From Bradyrhizobium huanghuaihaiense (GTDB lineage Bacteria; Pseudomonadota; Alphaproteobacteria; Rhizobiales; Xanthobacteraceae), in NCBI RefSeq assembly GCF_007830635.1, contig NZ_VLLA01000022.1, positions 62,001 through 126,000 on the forward strand: a stretch of 64,000 nt of DNA, in the 5' to 3' direction. Under the pieces are notes generated by a model. It worked only from the letters and a program-made list of their open reading frames with translations, did no database searches and was not told the DNA's origin. Made by a program: the position numbers and the translations under genes. Of this stretch, positions 25,685-34,048 are shown piece after piece. The first letter of the stretch is position 1; each line of letters begins with the position of its first letter.

Positions 25685-26349
25685 GGAACGCTCCTTTCGA
25701 GCTTGTTGGTCTCGGCCGCAAAGGCTTCCGGCCTCACGTCCTGCATCAGTTGCGCGATTTTCCTGGCGTCGGCCGCGGGCTGCGCGCCGAGCGCATTGGC
25801 GATCGCCGTATAGTCGGCGTCGGACTTGTGCTGGTTGAGCTTGAAGCTGCCCTCGATCTCGTCGACCGTCATGACCAGACCCACGATTCCCTTCTTCATC
25901 GCTTCCAGCCGGCCCGCCGTCATCTTGCCCGAGGTCCAGGGCTTCTTCGGCAGCAGCCAATTCTCGAACTTGTCGCTGAGCGTGTCGACCTGCACCGCGA
26001 GCTCCTCATCCGACAACGGCCGTACTGGCCCGCTCAGGTGCACCGACTGGTAGAGCCAGGTCGGGACCTGATCCGGCGAGACGTACCAGTCCGGCGATAC
26101 ATAGGCATCGGGGCCGTTGACCGCGAGCATCCAGGCGGCCGCGCCGTCCGCCAGCTTTAGCAGCGGATTGTGACGGGCGACATGAAAGGCGGCCTGCGGC
26201 GTGCCGTCAGCCGCATAGGTCAAATAGAACGGCAACGGCGAGGCGATCGGCCTCTTGCCGTCGAAGGCGCACATGGTGCCGAAGCCGCGCTCCTCGGCGA
26301 ATTTCAGGCTCGCGGCGCGGTCCTGCTTGAAAAAGGGTGGCGTGTACAT
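25681..26349 (-). CDS. FMN-binding negative transcriptional regulator (PaiB family)
   Basis: A 222-residue PaiB-like protein with the split-barrel flavin fold. The N-terminus MYTPPFFKQDRAASLKFAEE is the family hallmark, and SVHLSGPVRPLSDEEL and SFKLNQHKSDADY are further conserved blocks. PaiB proteins affect sporulation and protease genes in Bacillus; in proteobacteria the role is not established and could be enzymatic. The gene overlaps argC by four bases and has an AGGAGA ribosome site. Confidence 0.88.
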   Translation of the reverse strand: MYTPPFFKQDRAASLKFAEERGFGTMCAFDGKRPIASPLPFYLTYAADGTPQAAFHVARHNPLLKLADGAAAWMLAVNGPDAYVSPDWYVSPDQVPTWLYQSVHLSGPVRPLSDEELAVQVDTLSDKFENWLLPKKPWTSGKMTAGRLEAMKKGIVGLVMTVDEIEGSFKLNQHKSDADYTAIANALGAQPAADARKIAQLMQDVRPEAFAAETNKLERSVP

Positions 26350-26727
26350 CGTGGTCTCCTGCTGGGCCTCCTTGTGGGAGCCGCCGGATCAGATCGCGCT
26401 GACAGGAGAGAGAATGCCGCGGATCGGATCCAGCGGCAAAGACGATGATCTCAAACGCGATCGACCGCCCAAACCGCTAAAGTGCGGCGGCGGCGACGGG
26501 CGAACAGGATGGTCGCGGCGTTGATCATGGCGCGCGGCTATAAGGCCCGCGGGTTCCAGGGTCAAGCCCAAATCGGTCCGGGCTGACGGCAGGATGCCGC
26601 AGGTCGGGACGGCAGGATGTCATCCGGCTGCAGCGGAATTTCCTTTGGCGAAAGGGGTTCCGGAAGAAGGACGGCGGCAATCCCGCCGGTCCGCGCCGTC
26701 AGAGCAACCCAGCCTCAGGACATCGCC
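26350..26727. other. Intergenic region, 378 bp
   Basis: This divergent gap separates the PaiB-like gene and the second MBL gene. It holds no gene that I can support. The only pattern seen is a 12-bp direct repeat GACGGCAGGATG at 26585-26596 and 26608-26619, upstream of the MBL gene. Promoters for both flanking genes are expected here, but no clear hexamers stand out. Confidence 0.5.
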
Positions 26728-27729
26728 ATGACCGAGATCACCCGTCGCGCAACGCTGGCCGGCGCCGCCGCCTCGGCGCTGCTGCCTTTCGTGAAGACCT
26801 CGCCCGCGAGCGCCGCCGCGCCCGCGGCGACCGCTCAGAATGCGAGCTTTTATCGCTACAATGTCGGTAGCCACCAGGTCACGGTGGTCTGCGACGGCGT
26901 TGCCACCGTCAATCTGACCGACAATTACGCGGCCGGCGCCAGCAAGGACGACATCAACAAGGTCTTCGCCGAACATCACCTGCCGACCGACAAGGTCACC
27001 CATACATTCAACCCCGTGGTCGTCAACACCGGACCGAAGCTCGTCGTCATCGACACCGGTCTCGGGCCCGACCAGTTCACGCAGACCAAGGGCAAGGTCG
27101 GCCAGTTCCACAACAACCTTGCAGCCGCCAGCATCGACCGCGCGGCGGTCGACACCGTCATCATCTCCCACTTCCATGGCGACCACATCAACGGACTGCT
27201 GGCAGCCGAGAACAAGCCCGCCTTCCCCAATGCTGAGATCATGGTGCCGGCGGTGGAATGGAAGTTCTGGATGGACGACGGCGAGATGAGCAAGGGGATG
27301 GGCAATCCGATCCTCGAGAACAACTTCAAGAACATCCGCCGCGTGTTCGACGCGCTCGGTCGCAAGGTCACGCAATACGAGGCTGGCAAGGAGGTCGCGC
27401 CCGGCATCACCTCGGTGGCGAGCCCCGGCCACACGCCGGGCCACAATTCCTTCATCGTCGCCTCCGGCGCCGAGAAGGTGCTGGTGCAGGTCGATATCAC
27501 TGCAGGCGCAGCGTTCCTGTTCGTCAAGCATCCCGAATGGAACATCGCCTCTGATGTCGACAAGCCGCTCGCCCAGGAGACGCGGCGCAAGCTTTACGAC
27601 ATGGCGATCGCCGAGAAGATGCCGATCCAGGCCTTCCACGCCGCCTTCCCCGGCCTCGTCCGCGTTGAAAAGGAAAAGGACGGCTCCGGCTATCGCTGGA
27701 TCCCCTCGATCTGGAACGCCTCGCTGTAG
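26728..27729 (+). CDS. Tat-exported MBL-fold metallo-hydrolase, second paralogue
   Basis: A 333-residue metallo-beta-lactamase-fold protein. The start at 26728 (MTEITRRATLAGAAASALLP) gives a twin-arginine-like signal with cleavage near ASAAA. The metal motif is SHFHGDHINGL, followed by ASPGHTPGHNS and VQVDITAGA; in the last the family aspartate is kept. It shares order and spacing of blocks with the protein at 7437-8408 and is a paralogue by eye. Substrate unknown; lactonase- or aryl-ester-type activity is possible. The frame opens earlier at 26617, but that extension lacks signal character. Confidence 0.88.
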   Translation: MTEITRRATLAGAAASALLPFVKTSPASAAAPAATAQNASFYRYNVGSHQVTVVCDGVATVNLTDNYAAGASKDDINKVFAEHHLPTDKVTHTFNPVVVNTGPKLVVIDTGLGPDQFTQTKGKVGQFHNNLAAASIDRAAVDTVIISHFHGDHINGLLAAENKPAFPNAEIMVPAVEWKFWMDDGEMSKGMGNPILENNFKNIRRVFDALGRKVTQYEAGKEVAPGITSVASPGHTPGHNSFIVASGAEKVLVQVDITAGAAFLFVKHPEWNIASDVDKPLAQETRRKLYDMAIAEKMPIQAFHAAFPGLVRVEKEKDGSGYRWIPSIWNASL

Positions 27730-27734
27730 GCTCC

Positions 27735-27777
27735 GCCTGATGCCCTGACCGGGCGGTCCAGCCCGGTCAGATCAGGC
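27735..27777. terminator. Long hairpin across the convergent MBL and dedA gene ends
   Basis: CTGACCGGGC (27745-27754) pairs with GCCCGGTCAG (27761-27770) around GGTCCA, and an outer pairing GCCTGAT (27735-27741) with ATCAGGC (27771-27777) extends the stem. The dedA stop codon at 27767-27769 lies in the stem. Its position fits a bidirectional terminator, though no T-run is present. Confidence 0.55.
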
Positions 27778-28297
27778 GCCAGATCCATTCCATGATCTTG
27801 GCGATCACGTCGCCGAACAGCAGCAGTGCGGCCGACCAGATCAGGGCCGAGACGAAATTGGCGATCTGGAAGCTCCAATAGGGCATCTCGAAGATACCGG
27901 CTGCGAGCGGCACCGAGGCCCGCAGCGGGCCGAAGAAGCGGCCGATGAAGATGCTGGGTATGCCCCAGCTGCGCACGAAGGCCTCGCCCCTCGGCAGGAG
28001 TTCCGGATAGCGCGAGAGCGGCCACATCTCGGCGACGTGCTCCTTGTAGCGGTAGCCGAACCAGTAGGAGACCCAGTCGCCCAGCGCCGCCCCAAGGCCG
28101 CCGGCGATCCAGACCGGATAGAAGTTGATGCCGCTCACCCCGATCAGCGCACCGATCGCCACCAGCGCGCCCCAGGCCGGAACCAACAGCGAGATGAAGG
28201 CGAGCGACTCCCCGAAGGCCAGCAGGAAGACGATCGGAGCCGCCCAGGCCTGGTGAGCGCGCACGAAATCGGCCAGGGCGTGCGCAAACTGCTCCAT
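27767..28297 (-). CDS. DedA family inner-membrane protein
   Basis: A 176-residue DedA/SNARE-associated-type membrane protein. Conserved DedA features are the early acidic site FLLAFGESLAFISLLVPAW, the stretch GGLGAALGDWVSYWFGYRYK and IFIGRFFGPLRASVPLAAGI with its key Arg residues. DedA proteins act in lipid-carrier flipping and membrane homeostasis, possibly coupled to protons. The protein is slightly shorter than typical members (about 200 residues) but complete in motifs. It converges with the MBL gene and shares a hairpin with it. Confidence 0.92.
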   Translation of the reverse strand: MEQFAHALADFVRAHQAWAAPIVFLLAFGESLAFISLLVPAWGALVAIGALIGVSGINFYPVWIAGGLGAALGDWVSYWFGYRYKEHVAEMWPLSRYPELLPRGEAFVRSWGIPSIFIGRFFGPLRASVPLAAGIFEMPYWSFQIANFVSALIWSAALLLFGDVIAKIMEWIWRLI

Positions 28298-28571
28298 TCC
28301 GAAAATAGCCTTCCCGCTCGCTCAAGGTGCTGCTCGATGAAAACGACTGGTAAGCCAAGGACTTGTGTGACATCAAGTCACAAAAGCCCGTCAAAACCGG
28401 CCCGGGACGTCAAATTGCCGGGAACTAATGGTAAGGCGGCGTAAAATCGCCGGGATTGGCTCCCAATCCACGCCGCTTGACCGGCCTGGCGGTAACCTTT
28501 CGAAGCCAGAAGTGGCATAGTCCGCTTAACCGATTCGCCGCCCACGCGGCCCCCTAAGCACATCAAGATAT

Positions 28572-30617
28572 ATGTCCAAGCAGTTGAAGCCAAAAGCAAA
28601 AGACGACTTTTTCGGCGGCGATGAGCCCAAGCCCCGCACCGCCGCGAAGGCGGCGCCGCGCGGAAGCGGCGGTGAAGCCGACTACACCGCGGCCGACATC
28701 GAGGTGCTCGAAGGCCTCGAACCGGTGCGGCGTCGGCCCGGCATGTATATCGGCGGAACCGACGAGAAGGCGCTGCATCACCTGTTCGCCGAAGTCATCG
28801 ACAACTCGATGGACGAGGCGCTGGCGGGACACGCGACCTTCATCGGAGTCGAGCTGAGCGCAGACGGGTTCCTGACCGTCACCGACAACGGCCGCGGCAT
28901 CCCGATCGATCCGCACCCGAAATTCCCGAAGAAGTCGGCGCTCGAAGTCATCATGTGCACGCTGCATTCGGGCGGCAAGTTCGACAGCAAGGTCTATGAG
29001 ACCTCGGGCGGTCTGCACGGCGTCGGCATCTCCGTCGTCAACGCCCTCTCCTCGCGCCTCGAAGTCGAGGTCGCACGCAGCCAGAAGCTCTATCGCATGA
29101 GCTTTGAGCGCGGCCATCCCAAGGGCAAGCTCGAAGACCTCGGCAAGGTCAACAACCGCCGCGGCACGCGCGTGCGCTTCAAGCCCGACACCGACATCTT
29201 CGGCGCCAAGGCCGCGTTCAAGCCGCAGCGCCTGTTCAAGATGACCCGCTCGAAAGCCTATCTGTTCGGCGGCGTCGAGATCCGCTGGAACTGCGCGCCC
29301 GAGCTGCTCAAGGGCGTCGAGGACGTGCCGGCGGAGGCCACGTTCCACTTCCCCGGCGGCCTCAAGGATTATCTCGCCGCGGCGATCCACGCCGACACGC
29401 TGGTGCACCCGGACATCTTCTCGGGCAAGTCGGGCCGCAACGGCGCGCATGGCGCCTGCGAATGGGCCGTGGCGTGGACCGCGGATGCCGACGGCTTCCT
29501 GTCCTCCTACACCAACACCGTGCCGACGCCTGATGGCGGCACGCACGAATCCGGCCTGCGCAGCGCCCTTTTGCGCGGCCTGAAGGATCACGCCGAGCGC
29601 GTCGGCCAGGGCAAGCGCGCCGCCTCCGTCACCTCCGAAGACGTGATGGTCGGCGCGGCCGTGATGCTCTCGGTGTTCGTGCGCGAGCCCGAATTCCAGG
29701 GTCAGACCAAGGATCGCCTCGCCACCGCCGAAGCGCAGCGCATCGTCGAGCAGGCGATGAAGGATCCGTTCGACCATTGGCTGTCGGGCAATCCGAACAT
29801 GGCCAACCGCCTGCTCGACTTCGTGATCGACCGCGCCGAGGATCGCCTGCGCCGCCGCCAGGAGAAAGAGACGGCGCGCAAGACCGCCGGAAAGAAGTTG
29901 CGCCTGCCCGGCAAGCTCGCCGACTGCACCGATGCCGGCACCGAAGGCTCCGAGCTCTTCATCGTCGAGGGCGACTCGGCAGGCGGCAGCGCCAAGCAGG
30001 CGCGCGACCGCAAGAACCAGGCGGTGCTGCCGCTGCGCGGCAAGATTCTCAACGTCGCCTCCGCCGGCAAGGACAAGCTGACCGCGAACGCGCAGCTATC
30101 CGACCTCGTGCAGGCGATCGGCTGCGGTCAGCTCGCGCATTACCGCGAAGAGGATCTGCGCTATCAGCGCATCATCATCATGACCGACGCCGACGTCGAC
30201 GGCGCCCACATCGCTTCGCTGCTGATCACCTTCTTCTACCGGCAGATGCCGCGGCTGATCGACGAAGGCCACCTCTTCCTCGCGGTGCCGCCGCTCTACA
30301 AGCTGACCCACGGCTCCAAATCGGTCTACGCCCGCGACGACGCGCACAAGGAGGCGCTGCTCAAGAGCGCGTTCAACGCCAACGCCAAGGTCGAGGTGAA
30401 CCGCTTCAAAGGCCTCGGCGAGATGATGCCGGCGCAGCTCAAGGAAACCACCATGGATCCGAGCAAGCGGACGCTGCTCAAGGTGGTCCTGCTCGCCGAC
30501 GACCGCGACACGACGGCGGATTCGGTGGAGCGGCTGATGGGCACCAAGGCCGAAGCGCGCTTCGCCTTCATCTCGGACAAGGCCGAATTTGCCAGCGAGG
30601 AGCTGCTCGACGTCTGA
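28572..30617 (+). CDS. parE: DNA topoisomerase IV subunit B
   Basis: A 681-residue type IIA topoisomerase ATPase subunit. The GHKL ATPase domain shows EVIDNSMDEALAG and TDNGRGIPID, the GYRB/transducer region follows, and the TOPRIM domain has LFIVEGDSAGGSAKQARDRK and IIIMTDADVDGAHI. The protein decatenates daughter chromosomes with ParC. It is distinguished from GyrB by its shorter length and ParE-like N-terminus MSKQLKPKAKDDFFGGDEPK. A strong terminator follows, so it is a single-gene unit in this window. Confidence 0.95.
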   Translation: MSKQLKPKAKDDFFGGDEPKPRTAAKAAPRGSGGEADYTAADIEVLEGLEPVRRRPGMYIGGTDEKALHHLFAEVIDNSMDEALAGHATFIGVELSADGFLTVTDNGRGIPIDPHPKFPKKSALEVIMCTLHSGGKFDSKVYETSGGLHGVGISVVNALSSRLEVEVARSQKLYRMSFERGHPKGKLEDLGKVNNRRGTRVRFKPDTDIFGAKAAFKPQRLFKMTRSKAYLFGGVEIRWNCAPELLKGVEDVPAEATFHFPGGLKDYLAAAIHADTLVHPDIFSGKSGRNGAHGACEWAVAWTADADGFLSSYTNTVPTPDGGTHESGLRSALLRGLKDHAERVGQGKRAASVTSEDVMVGAAVMLSVFVREPEFQGQTKDRLATAEAQRIVEQAMKDPFDHWLSGNPNMANRLLDFVIDRAEDRLRRRQEKETARKTAGKKLRLPGKLADCTDAGTEGSELFIVEGDSAGGSAKQARDRKNQAVLPLRGKILNVASAGKDKLTANAQLSDLVQAIGCGQLAHYREEDLRYQRIIIMTDADVDGAHIASLLITFFYRQMPRLIDEGHLFLAVPPLYKLTHGSKSVYARDDAHKEALLKSAFNANAKVEVNRFKGLGEMMPAQLKETTMDPSKRTLLKVVLLADDRDTTADSVERLMGTKAEARFAFISDKAEFASEELLDV

Positions 30618-30640
30618 CGTCACGCGCTCCAGTCCAACAA

Positions 30641-30673
30641 AGCCCCCGGCTCCGTCAGGTCCGGGGGCTTTTT
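30641..30673 (+). terminator. Rho-independent terminator of parE
   Basis: AGCCCCCGG (30641-30649) pairs with CCGGGGGCT (30661-30669), loop of 11 bases, followed by TTTTT. It lies 24 bp after the parE stop. Confidence 0.88.
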
Positions 30674-31019
30674 CATGTGGGGACGATATCGCTCGTCCCA
30701 GCGATTCCTGCCGAAGCGCGACTCGGCCAGCGACTCAGCGGCCCCAAGACTGAGGCAGGACTGCCTCCATTTCAGACAAAGCCGAATTTCCTAACGAAAA
30801 CTTACCCGGATCCGCAACTCGGATATCTTCGTAACATGCTGATATTATGCGGATTTCTCGACACCCAGCATCATCACCTCAAAACCCTCCCGACCGGCGT
30901 TTTCCGGCGACTGTGCCTGCCACGCAACAGCTTTTCGGCGGGAAACGTCTATAGTCCGGACATCAGATGACACGGACTTCAGTGCGCTCGCGCCTGCTAC
31001 CAAGGTTGGGGATTTTATC
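30674..31019. other. Intergenic leader region ahead of the outer-membrane protein gene
   Basis: About 350 bp without a gene. A small hairpin (GGGACGA, loop TATCGC, TCGTCCC at 30680-30699) follows the parE terminator. The second half is AT-richer and has TATAGT at 30950-30955, a possible -10 element, although no matching -35 is evident. The omp gene probably has its promoter here. No conserved RNA was recognised. Confidence 0.45.
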
Positions 31020-31802
31020 ATGAAGAAGATTTTGCTGGCTCTGACCGCGGTTGCGGCGATGACCGGTTCGGCCTCGGCGGCCGACCTCGCGGCCCGTCCC
31101 TACGTCAAGGCTCCGGTGGCTGCTCCCGTCGCCAACTGGACCGGCTTCTACATCTTCGGCGGTGGCGGCGGCGGTCTTTCGAACGCCGACCAGAGCGTCC
31201 AGAGCACCGTCGGCGCGGTTCCGCTGACCATCACCCAGCGTCAGGGTGGCTCGGGCTGGTTCGGCACCGTCGGCCTCGGCTACGACTGGCAGTTCAGCGG
31301 CACCTGGGTCGCCGGCGTGTTTGCTGACGGTCAGTTCGGCAGCATCCGCGCCACGGTTCAGGATCCGATCAATGGCTGGACCGGCAACCAGAAGCTGGAA
31401 GACTCCTGGGCCGCTGGTGTTCGCCTCGGCTGGCTGGTCGCTCCGAACGTTCTCTCCTACGTCAACGGCGGTTACTCCGGCGCTCACTTCGGCCAGACCA
31501 ACTTCCTGACCCTGGCTGGCGTGCCGGCCGGTGCTCACCTCGGCAGCTACAACCGCAACGGCTGGTTCATCGGCGGCGGCGTCGAGAACAGCCTGAACTT
31601 CTTCGGCATCACCTCGCCCGGCTGGTTCATGAAGACCGAGTATCGTTCGGCCTTCTACAACGCCAAGACCCAGACCGAGCTGTCCGACGTCGGCAACGTG
31701 CCGCTCGCCAACAGCATCCGTGCCAACAGCTGGAACCAGACGATCTCGACCTCGCTGGTCTACCGCTTCAACTGGACCGGTCCGGTCGTCGCCAAGTACT
31801 GA
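31020..31802 (+). CDS. Outer-membrane beta-barrel protein (Omp25/RopB-like)
   Basis: A 260-residue small porin-like protein. The signal peptide MKKILLALTAVAAMTGSASA is cleaved before ADLAARPYVKAP. NWTGFYIFGGGGGG is the hallmark of the rhizobial Omp25/31 family, and alternating hydrophobic strands end in a terminal aromatic-rich strand (SLVYRFNW). It anchors the outer membrane in alphaproteobacteria. A paralogue lies at 33098-33868. A strong terminator follows, making it monocistronic. Confidence 0.92.
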   Translation: MKKILLALTAVAAMTGSASAADLAARPYVKAPVAAPVANWTGFYIFGGGGGGLSNADQSVQSTVGAVPLTITQRQGGSGWFGTVGLGYDWQFSGTWVAGVFADGQFGSIRATVQDPINGWTGNQKLEDSWAAGVRLGWLVAPNVLSYVNGGYSGAHFGQTNFLTLAGVPAGAHLGSYNRNGWFIGGGVENSLNFFGITSPGWFMKTEYRSAFYNAKTQTELSDVGNVPLANSIRANSWNQTISTSLVYRFNWTGPVVAKY

Positions 31803-31824
31803 TCTGATCTCACATTCAGACGTC

Positions 31825-31853
31825 AAAGCCCCGGCATCGTCCGGGGCTTTTTC
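31825..31853 (+). terminator. Rho-independent terminator of the outer-membrane protein gene
   Basis: AAAGCCCCGG (31825-31834) pairs with CCGGGGCTTT (31841-31850) around CATCGT. The stem ends in T residues. It begins 22 bp after the stop. Confidence 0.88.
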
Positions 31854-32018
31854 GTTGTGGGGATCACCTTGCGCGCGGACATGCGTCCTCCTCGCAGCCT
31901 TGCAGCCGCGGCCCATTGTATCCGAACCGAAGCTACGGCTAGTCTGGCCTAAGTTTTCGTGACCGCGGCAATCGTTGACGCCGTGGATCGCGACAGAAGC
32001 AGACCGAGGGAGGAATGC

Positions 32019-32204
32019 ATGCGCAGATTTCTGCTTGTAGCAGGCCTGTTTGCGACTGCCGTCGGCCTGCTCTGGATCGGACAGGGCACAGGCACCGTTC
32101 CCTGGCCGCGATCGAGCTTCATGGTCAACCAGCTGCAATGGGCCGGCTATGGCGCAGCCATGGCCGGCTTCGGACTGGTGCTGATCTGGCAGAGCAACCA
32201 ATAG
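32019..32204 (+). CDS. Small two-helix membrane protein, unknown function
   Basis: A 61-residue protein, MRRFLLVAGLFATAVGLLWI then GQGTGTVPWPRSSFMVNQLQ, then a second hydrophobic segment YGAAMAGFGLVLIWQ. GAGGGAGGAA supplies a good ribosome site before the ATG at 32019; the longer open frame beginning at 31959 lacks one. It lies 20 bp ahead of the SDR gene, so both probably share a transcript. The two helices and conserved loop suggest a small inner-membrane protein. No function can be assigned. Confidence 0.7.
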   Translation: MRRFLLVAGLFATAVGLLWIGQGTGTVPWPRSSFMVNQLQWAGYGAAMAGFGLVLIWQSNQ

Positions 32205-32224
32205 AAGAAACCAGGGAATACAAC

Positions 32225-32995
32225 ATGACATCCAACCGGTTCGATCTTCGCGGCAAGGTCGCGGTCGTCACAGGAGGCAATGGCGGCATCGGGCTTGGCC
32301 TGGCGCACGGACTTGCCGATGCCGGCGCCGATATCGCCGTGGTCGGACGCAACGAAGCCAAGTCGGCCGCGGCCGTTGCCGATCTCAGGCAGCGTGGCGT
32401 GAAGGCGATGGCCGTCGCCACCGACGTCACCGACAAGGCGGCAGTCGCCGCCATGATCGACCGCGTCCTCAAGGAATTCGGCCGCATCGACATCCTCATC
32501 AACAACGCCGGCATGAGCATCCGCAAGCCGCCGCACGAGCTCGAGCTCGACGAGTGGAACAAGGTGATCGACACCAACCTCACCAGCGCCTTCGTGTGCT
32601 CGAAGCTGGCCTATCCGGCGCTGAAGGCGTCCGGCAACGGCAAGGTGATCAACATCGGCTCGATGATGTCGATCTTCGGCGCGAGCTTTGCGACCGCCTA
32701 TGCGGCGAGCAAGGGCGGCATCGTGCAGTACACGCGCGCCTGCGCCAATGCCTGGGCACCCGACAACATCCAGGTCAACGCCATCCTGCCTGGCTGGATC
32801 GACACCGACCTCACCCGCGGCGCGCGGCAGCAGGTGGCGGGATTGCACGAGCGGGTTTTGGCACGCACGCCTGCGGGGCGCTGGGGCGACATCGACGATT
32901 TCGCCGGCATCGCGGTGTTCCTCGCCTCGCCCGCGTCCAACTTCGTCACGGGCACCGCGATCCCCGTCGATGGCGGATTCTCGGTGATGGCCTGA
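32225..32995 (+). CDS. Short-chain dehydrogenase/reductase
   Basis: A 256-residue classical SDR. Cofactor motif VVTGGNGGIGLGLAHG, NNAG in INNAGMSIRKPP, catalytic Ser region NIGSMMSIFG and YAASK place all key residues in order. The C-terminal TGTAIPVDGGFSVMA is typical. It oxidises or reduces an alcohol or ketone using NAD(P)H; glucose/gluconate-type and 3-oxoacyl-type reductases share this pattern, so the substrate is unknown. I chose the ATG at 32225, directly after the small membrane-protein gene. Confidence 0.92.
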   Translation: MTSNRFDLRGKVAVVTGGNGGIGLGLAHGLADAGADIAVVGRNEAKSAAAVADLRQRGVKAMAVATDVTDKAAVAAMIDRVLKEFGRIDILINNAGMSIRKPPHELELDEWNKVIDTNLTSAFVCSKLAYPALKASGNGKVINIGSMMSIFGASFATAYAASKGGIVQYTRACANAWAPDNIQVNAILPGWIDTDLTRGARQQVAGLHERVLARTPAGRWGDIDDFAGIAVFLASPASNFVTGTAIPVDGGFSVMA

Positions 32996-33020
32996 GGCTT
33001 TCCGCACGAAAGCTGCACGC

Positions 33021-33050
33021 AAAAAAGAAGCCCCGGCAATGCCGGGGCTT
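33021..33050. terminator. Bidirectional terminator between SDR and outer-membrane protein genes
   Basis: AAGCCCCGGC (33028-33037) pairs with GCCGGGGCTT (33041-33050) around AAT. On the minus strand the stem is followed by CTTTTTT, so it fits the end of the beta-barrel gene that reads toward it; it may also serve the SDR gene. Confidence 0.8.
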
Positions 33051-33097
33051 TGAATTTGGCAGAGATCGTCTTCTTTTGCTGATTGGTCGTTCGTTGC

Positions 33098-33868
33098 TCA
33101 GTAGCGCCCGATGACCGGTGCGTCGAACTTGTAGCTCGCGCGAACGACGGCCCACTGGATATCGCGCGGCTTGGCGTCGAAGGTGTAGTTACCGGAGGTG
33201 CCGCCGAGCTGATAGGTCTGGCTGCCGAAGGCCGCGTAGTTGTATTCGAGGCCGACGATCCAGTTGCGGGTCACGCCGTATTCCCAGCCGGCGCCGATGG
33301 TCCAGCCATTGGCCCAGTGGGTCTGACCGCCCGAACCCGTGGACGGGTTCGGAACGGTGTCGCTGACGCTGAGGCGGTTGTTCACGCCGGCGTAGCCGCC
33401 CTTGATGTAGAAGAGATTGTTCTGCACGGCGAAGCCGGCGCGGCCGACCACGGTGGCGAGCACGTTGGCGCGCCAGGAGAACACGTCGTCACCCGCGCCG
33501 AACACCGTGTTCGTGAACGAGCCCTTGTTGTCGAGGCCGGAGATGGTGCCCTCCATGCCGAACACGTAGTTGTTGGCCTGCCAGTTGTAGCCGATCTGGA
33601 CGCCGCCCATGATGCCCGCGCCACGCTGGCGAAAGCCCTGCCCCGGAACGAGATCGCCGAACGGCGCACCGATTCCGTTGTTGATGAACTGCTCGTTGGT
33701 CCATGCGCCACCGATGTGGCCGCCGACATAGAAACCGGTCCAGTTGAACAGCGGCTCGACATAGGCGGGCGCCTTCGTGTAGCGCGCACCGAGATCGGCG
33801 GCGGACGCAGCGCCGGTCGAAACCAGAGCGCTCGTGCAGGCGAAGGCGGCAATCAACTTGTTACGCAT
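33098..33868 (-). CDS. Outer-membrane beta-barrel protein (Omp25/RopB-like), paralogue
   Basis: A 256-residue outer-membrane protein. The start at 33868 gives the signal peptide MRNKLIAAFACTSALVSTGA; the mature start ADLGARYTKAPAYVEPLFNWTGFYVGG matches the paralogue at 31020-31802 in the repeated pattern of charged, Pro-rich lead followed by NWTGFY. The C-terminus ends in the strand VIGRY. Surface exposure is expected. It is read toward the terminator at 33021. Longer open frame to 33910 lacks a signal. Confidence 0.9.
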   Translation of the reverse strand: MRNKLIAAFACTSALVSTGAASAADLGARYTKAPAYVEPLFNWTGFYVGGHIGGAWTNEQFINNGIGAPFGDLVPGQGFRQRGAGIMGGVQIGYNWQANNYVFGMEGTISGLDNKGSFTNTVFGAGDDVFSWRANVLATVVGRAGFAVQNNLFYIKGGYAGVNNRLSVSDTVPNPSTGSGGQTHWANGWTIGAGWEYGVTRNWIVGLEYNYAAFGSQTYQLGGTSGNYTFDAKPRDIQWAVVRASYKFDAPVIGRY

Positions 33869-34048
33869 GGTATACCCCGTGTCCTTTGATGGGCGCACGC
33901 TCACACGCAACTCTTACTCAAATTTGAATCAAGAAAGTTAAGACGCCGGATTGGCAAATTGCGGCTCGTGAATCCGCGCGCGCTGTTGCACGCACGCAAC
34001 GCATCACGCGCGATTTAACGCGACATTATCCCTACCGAATTGCAGCGC

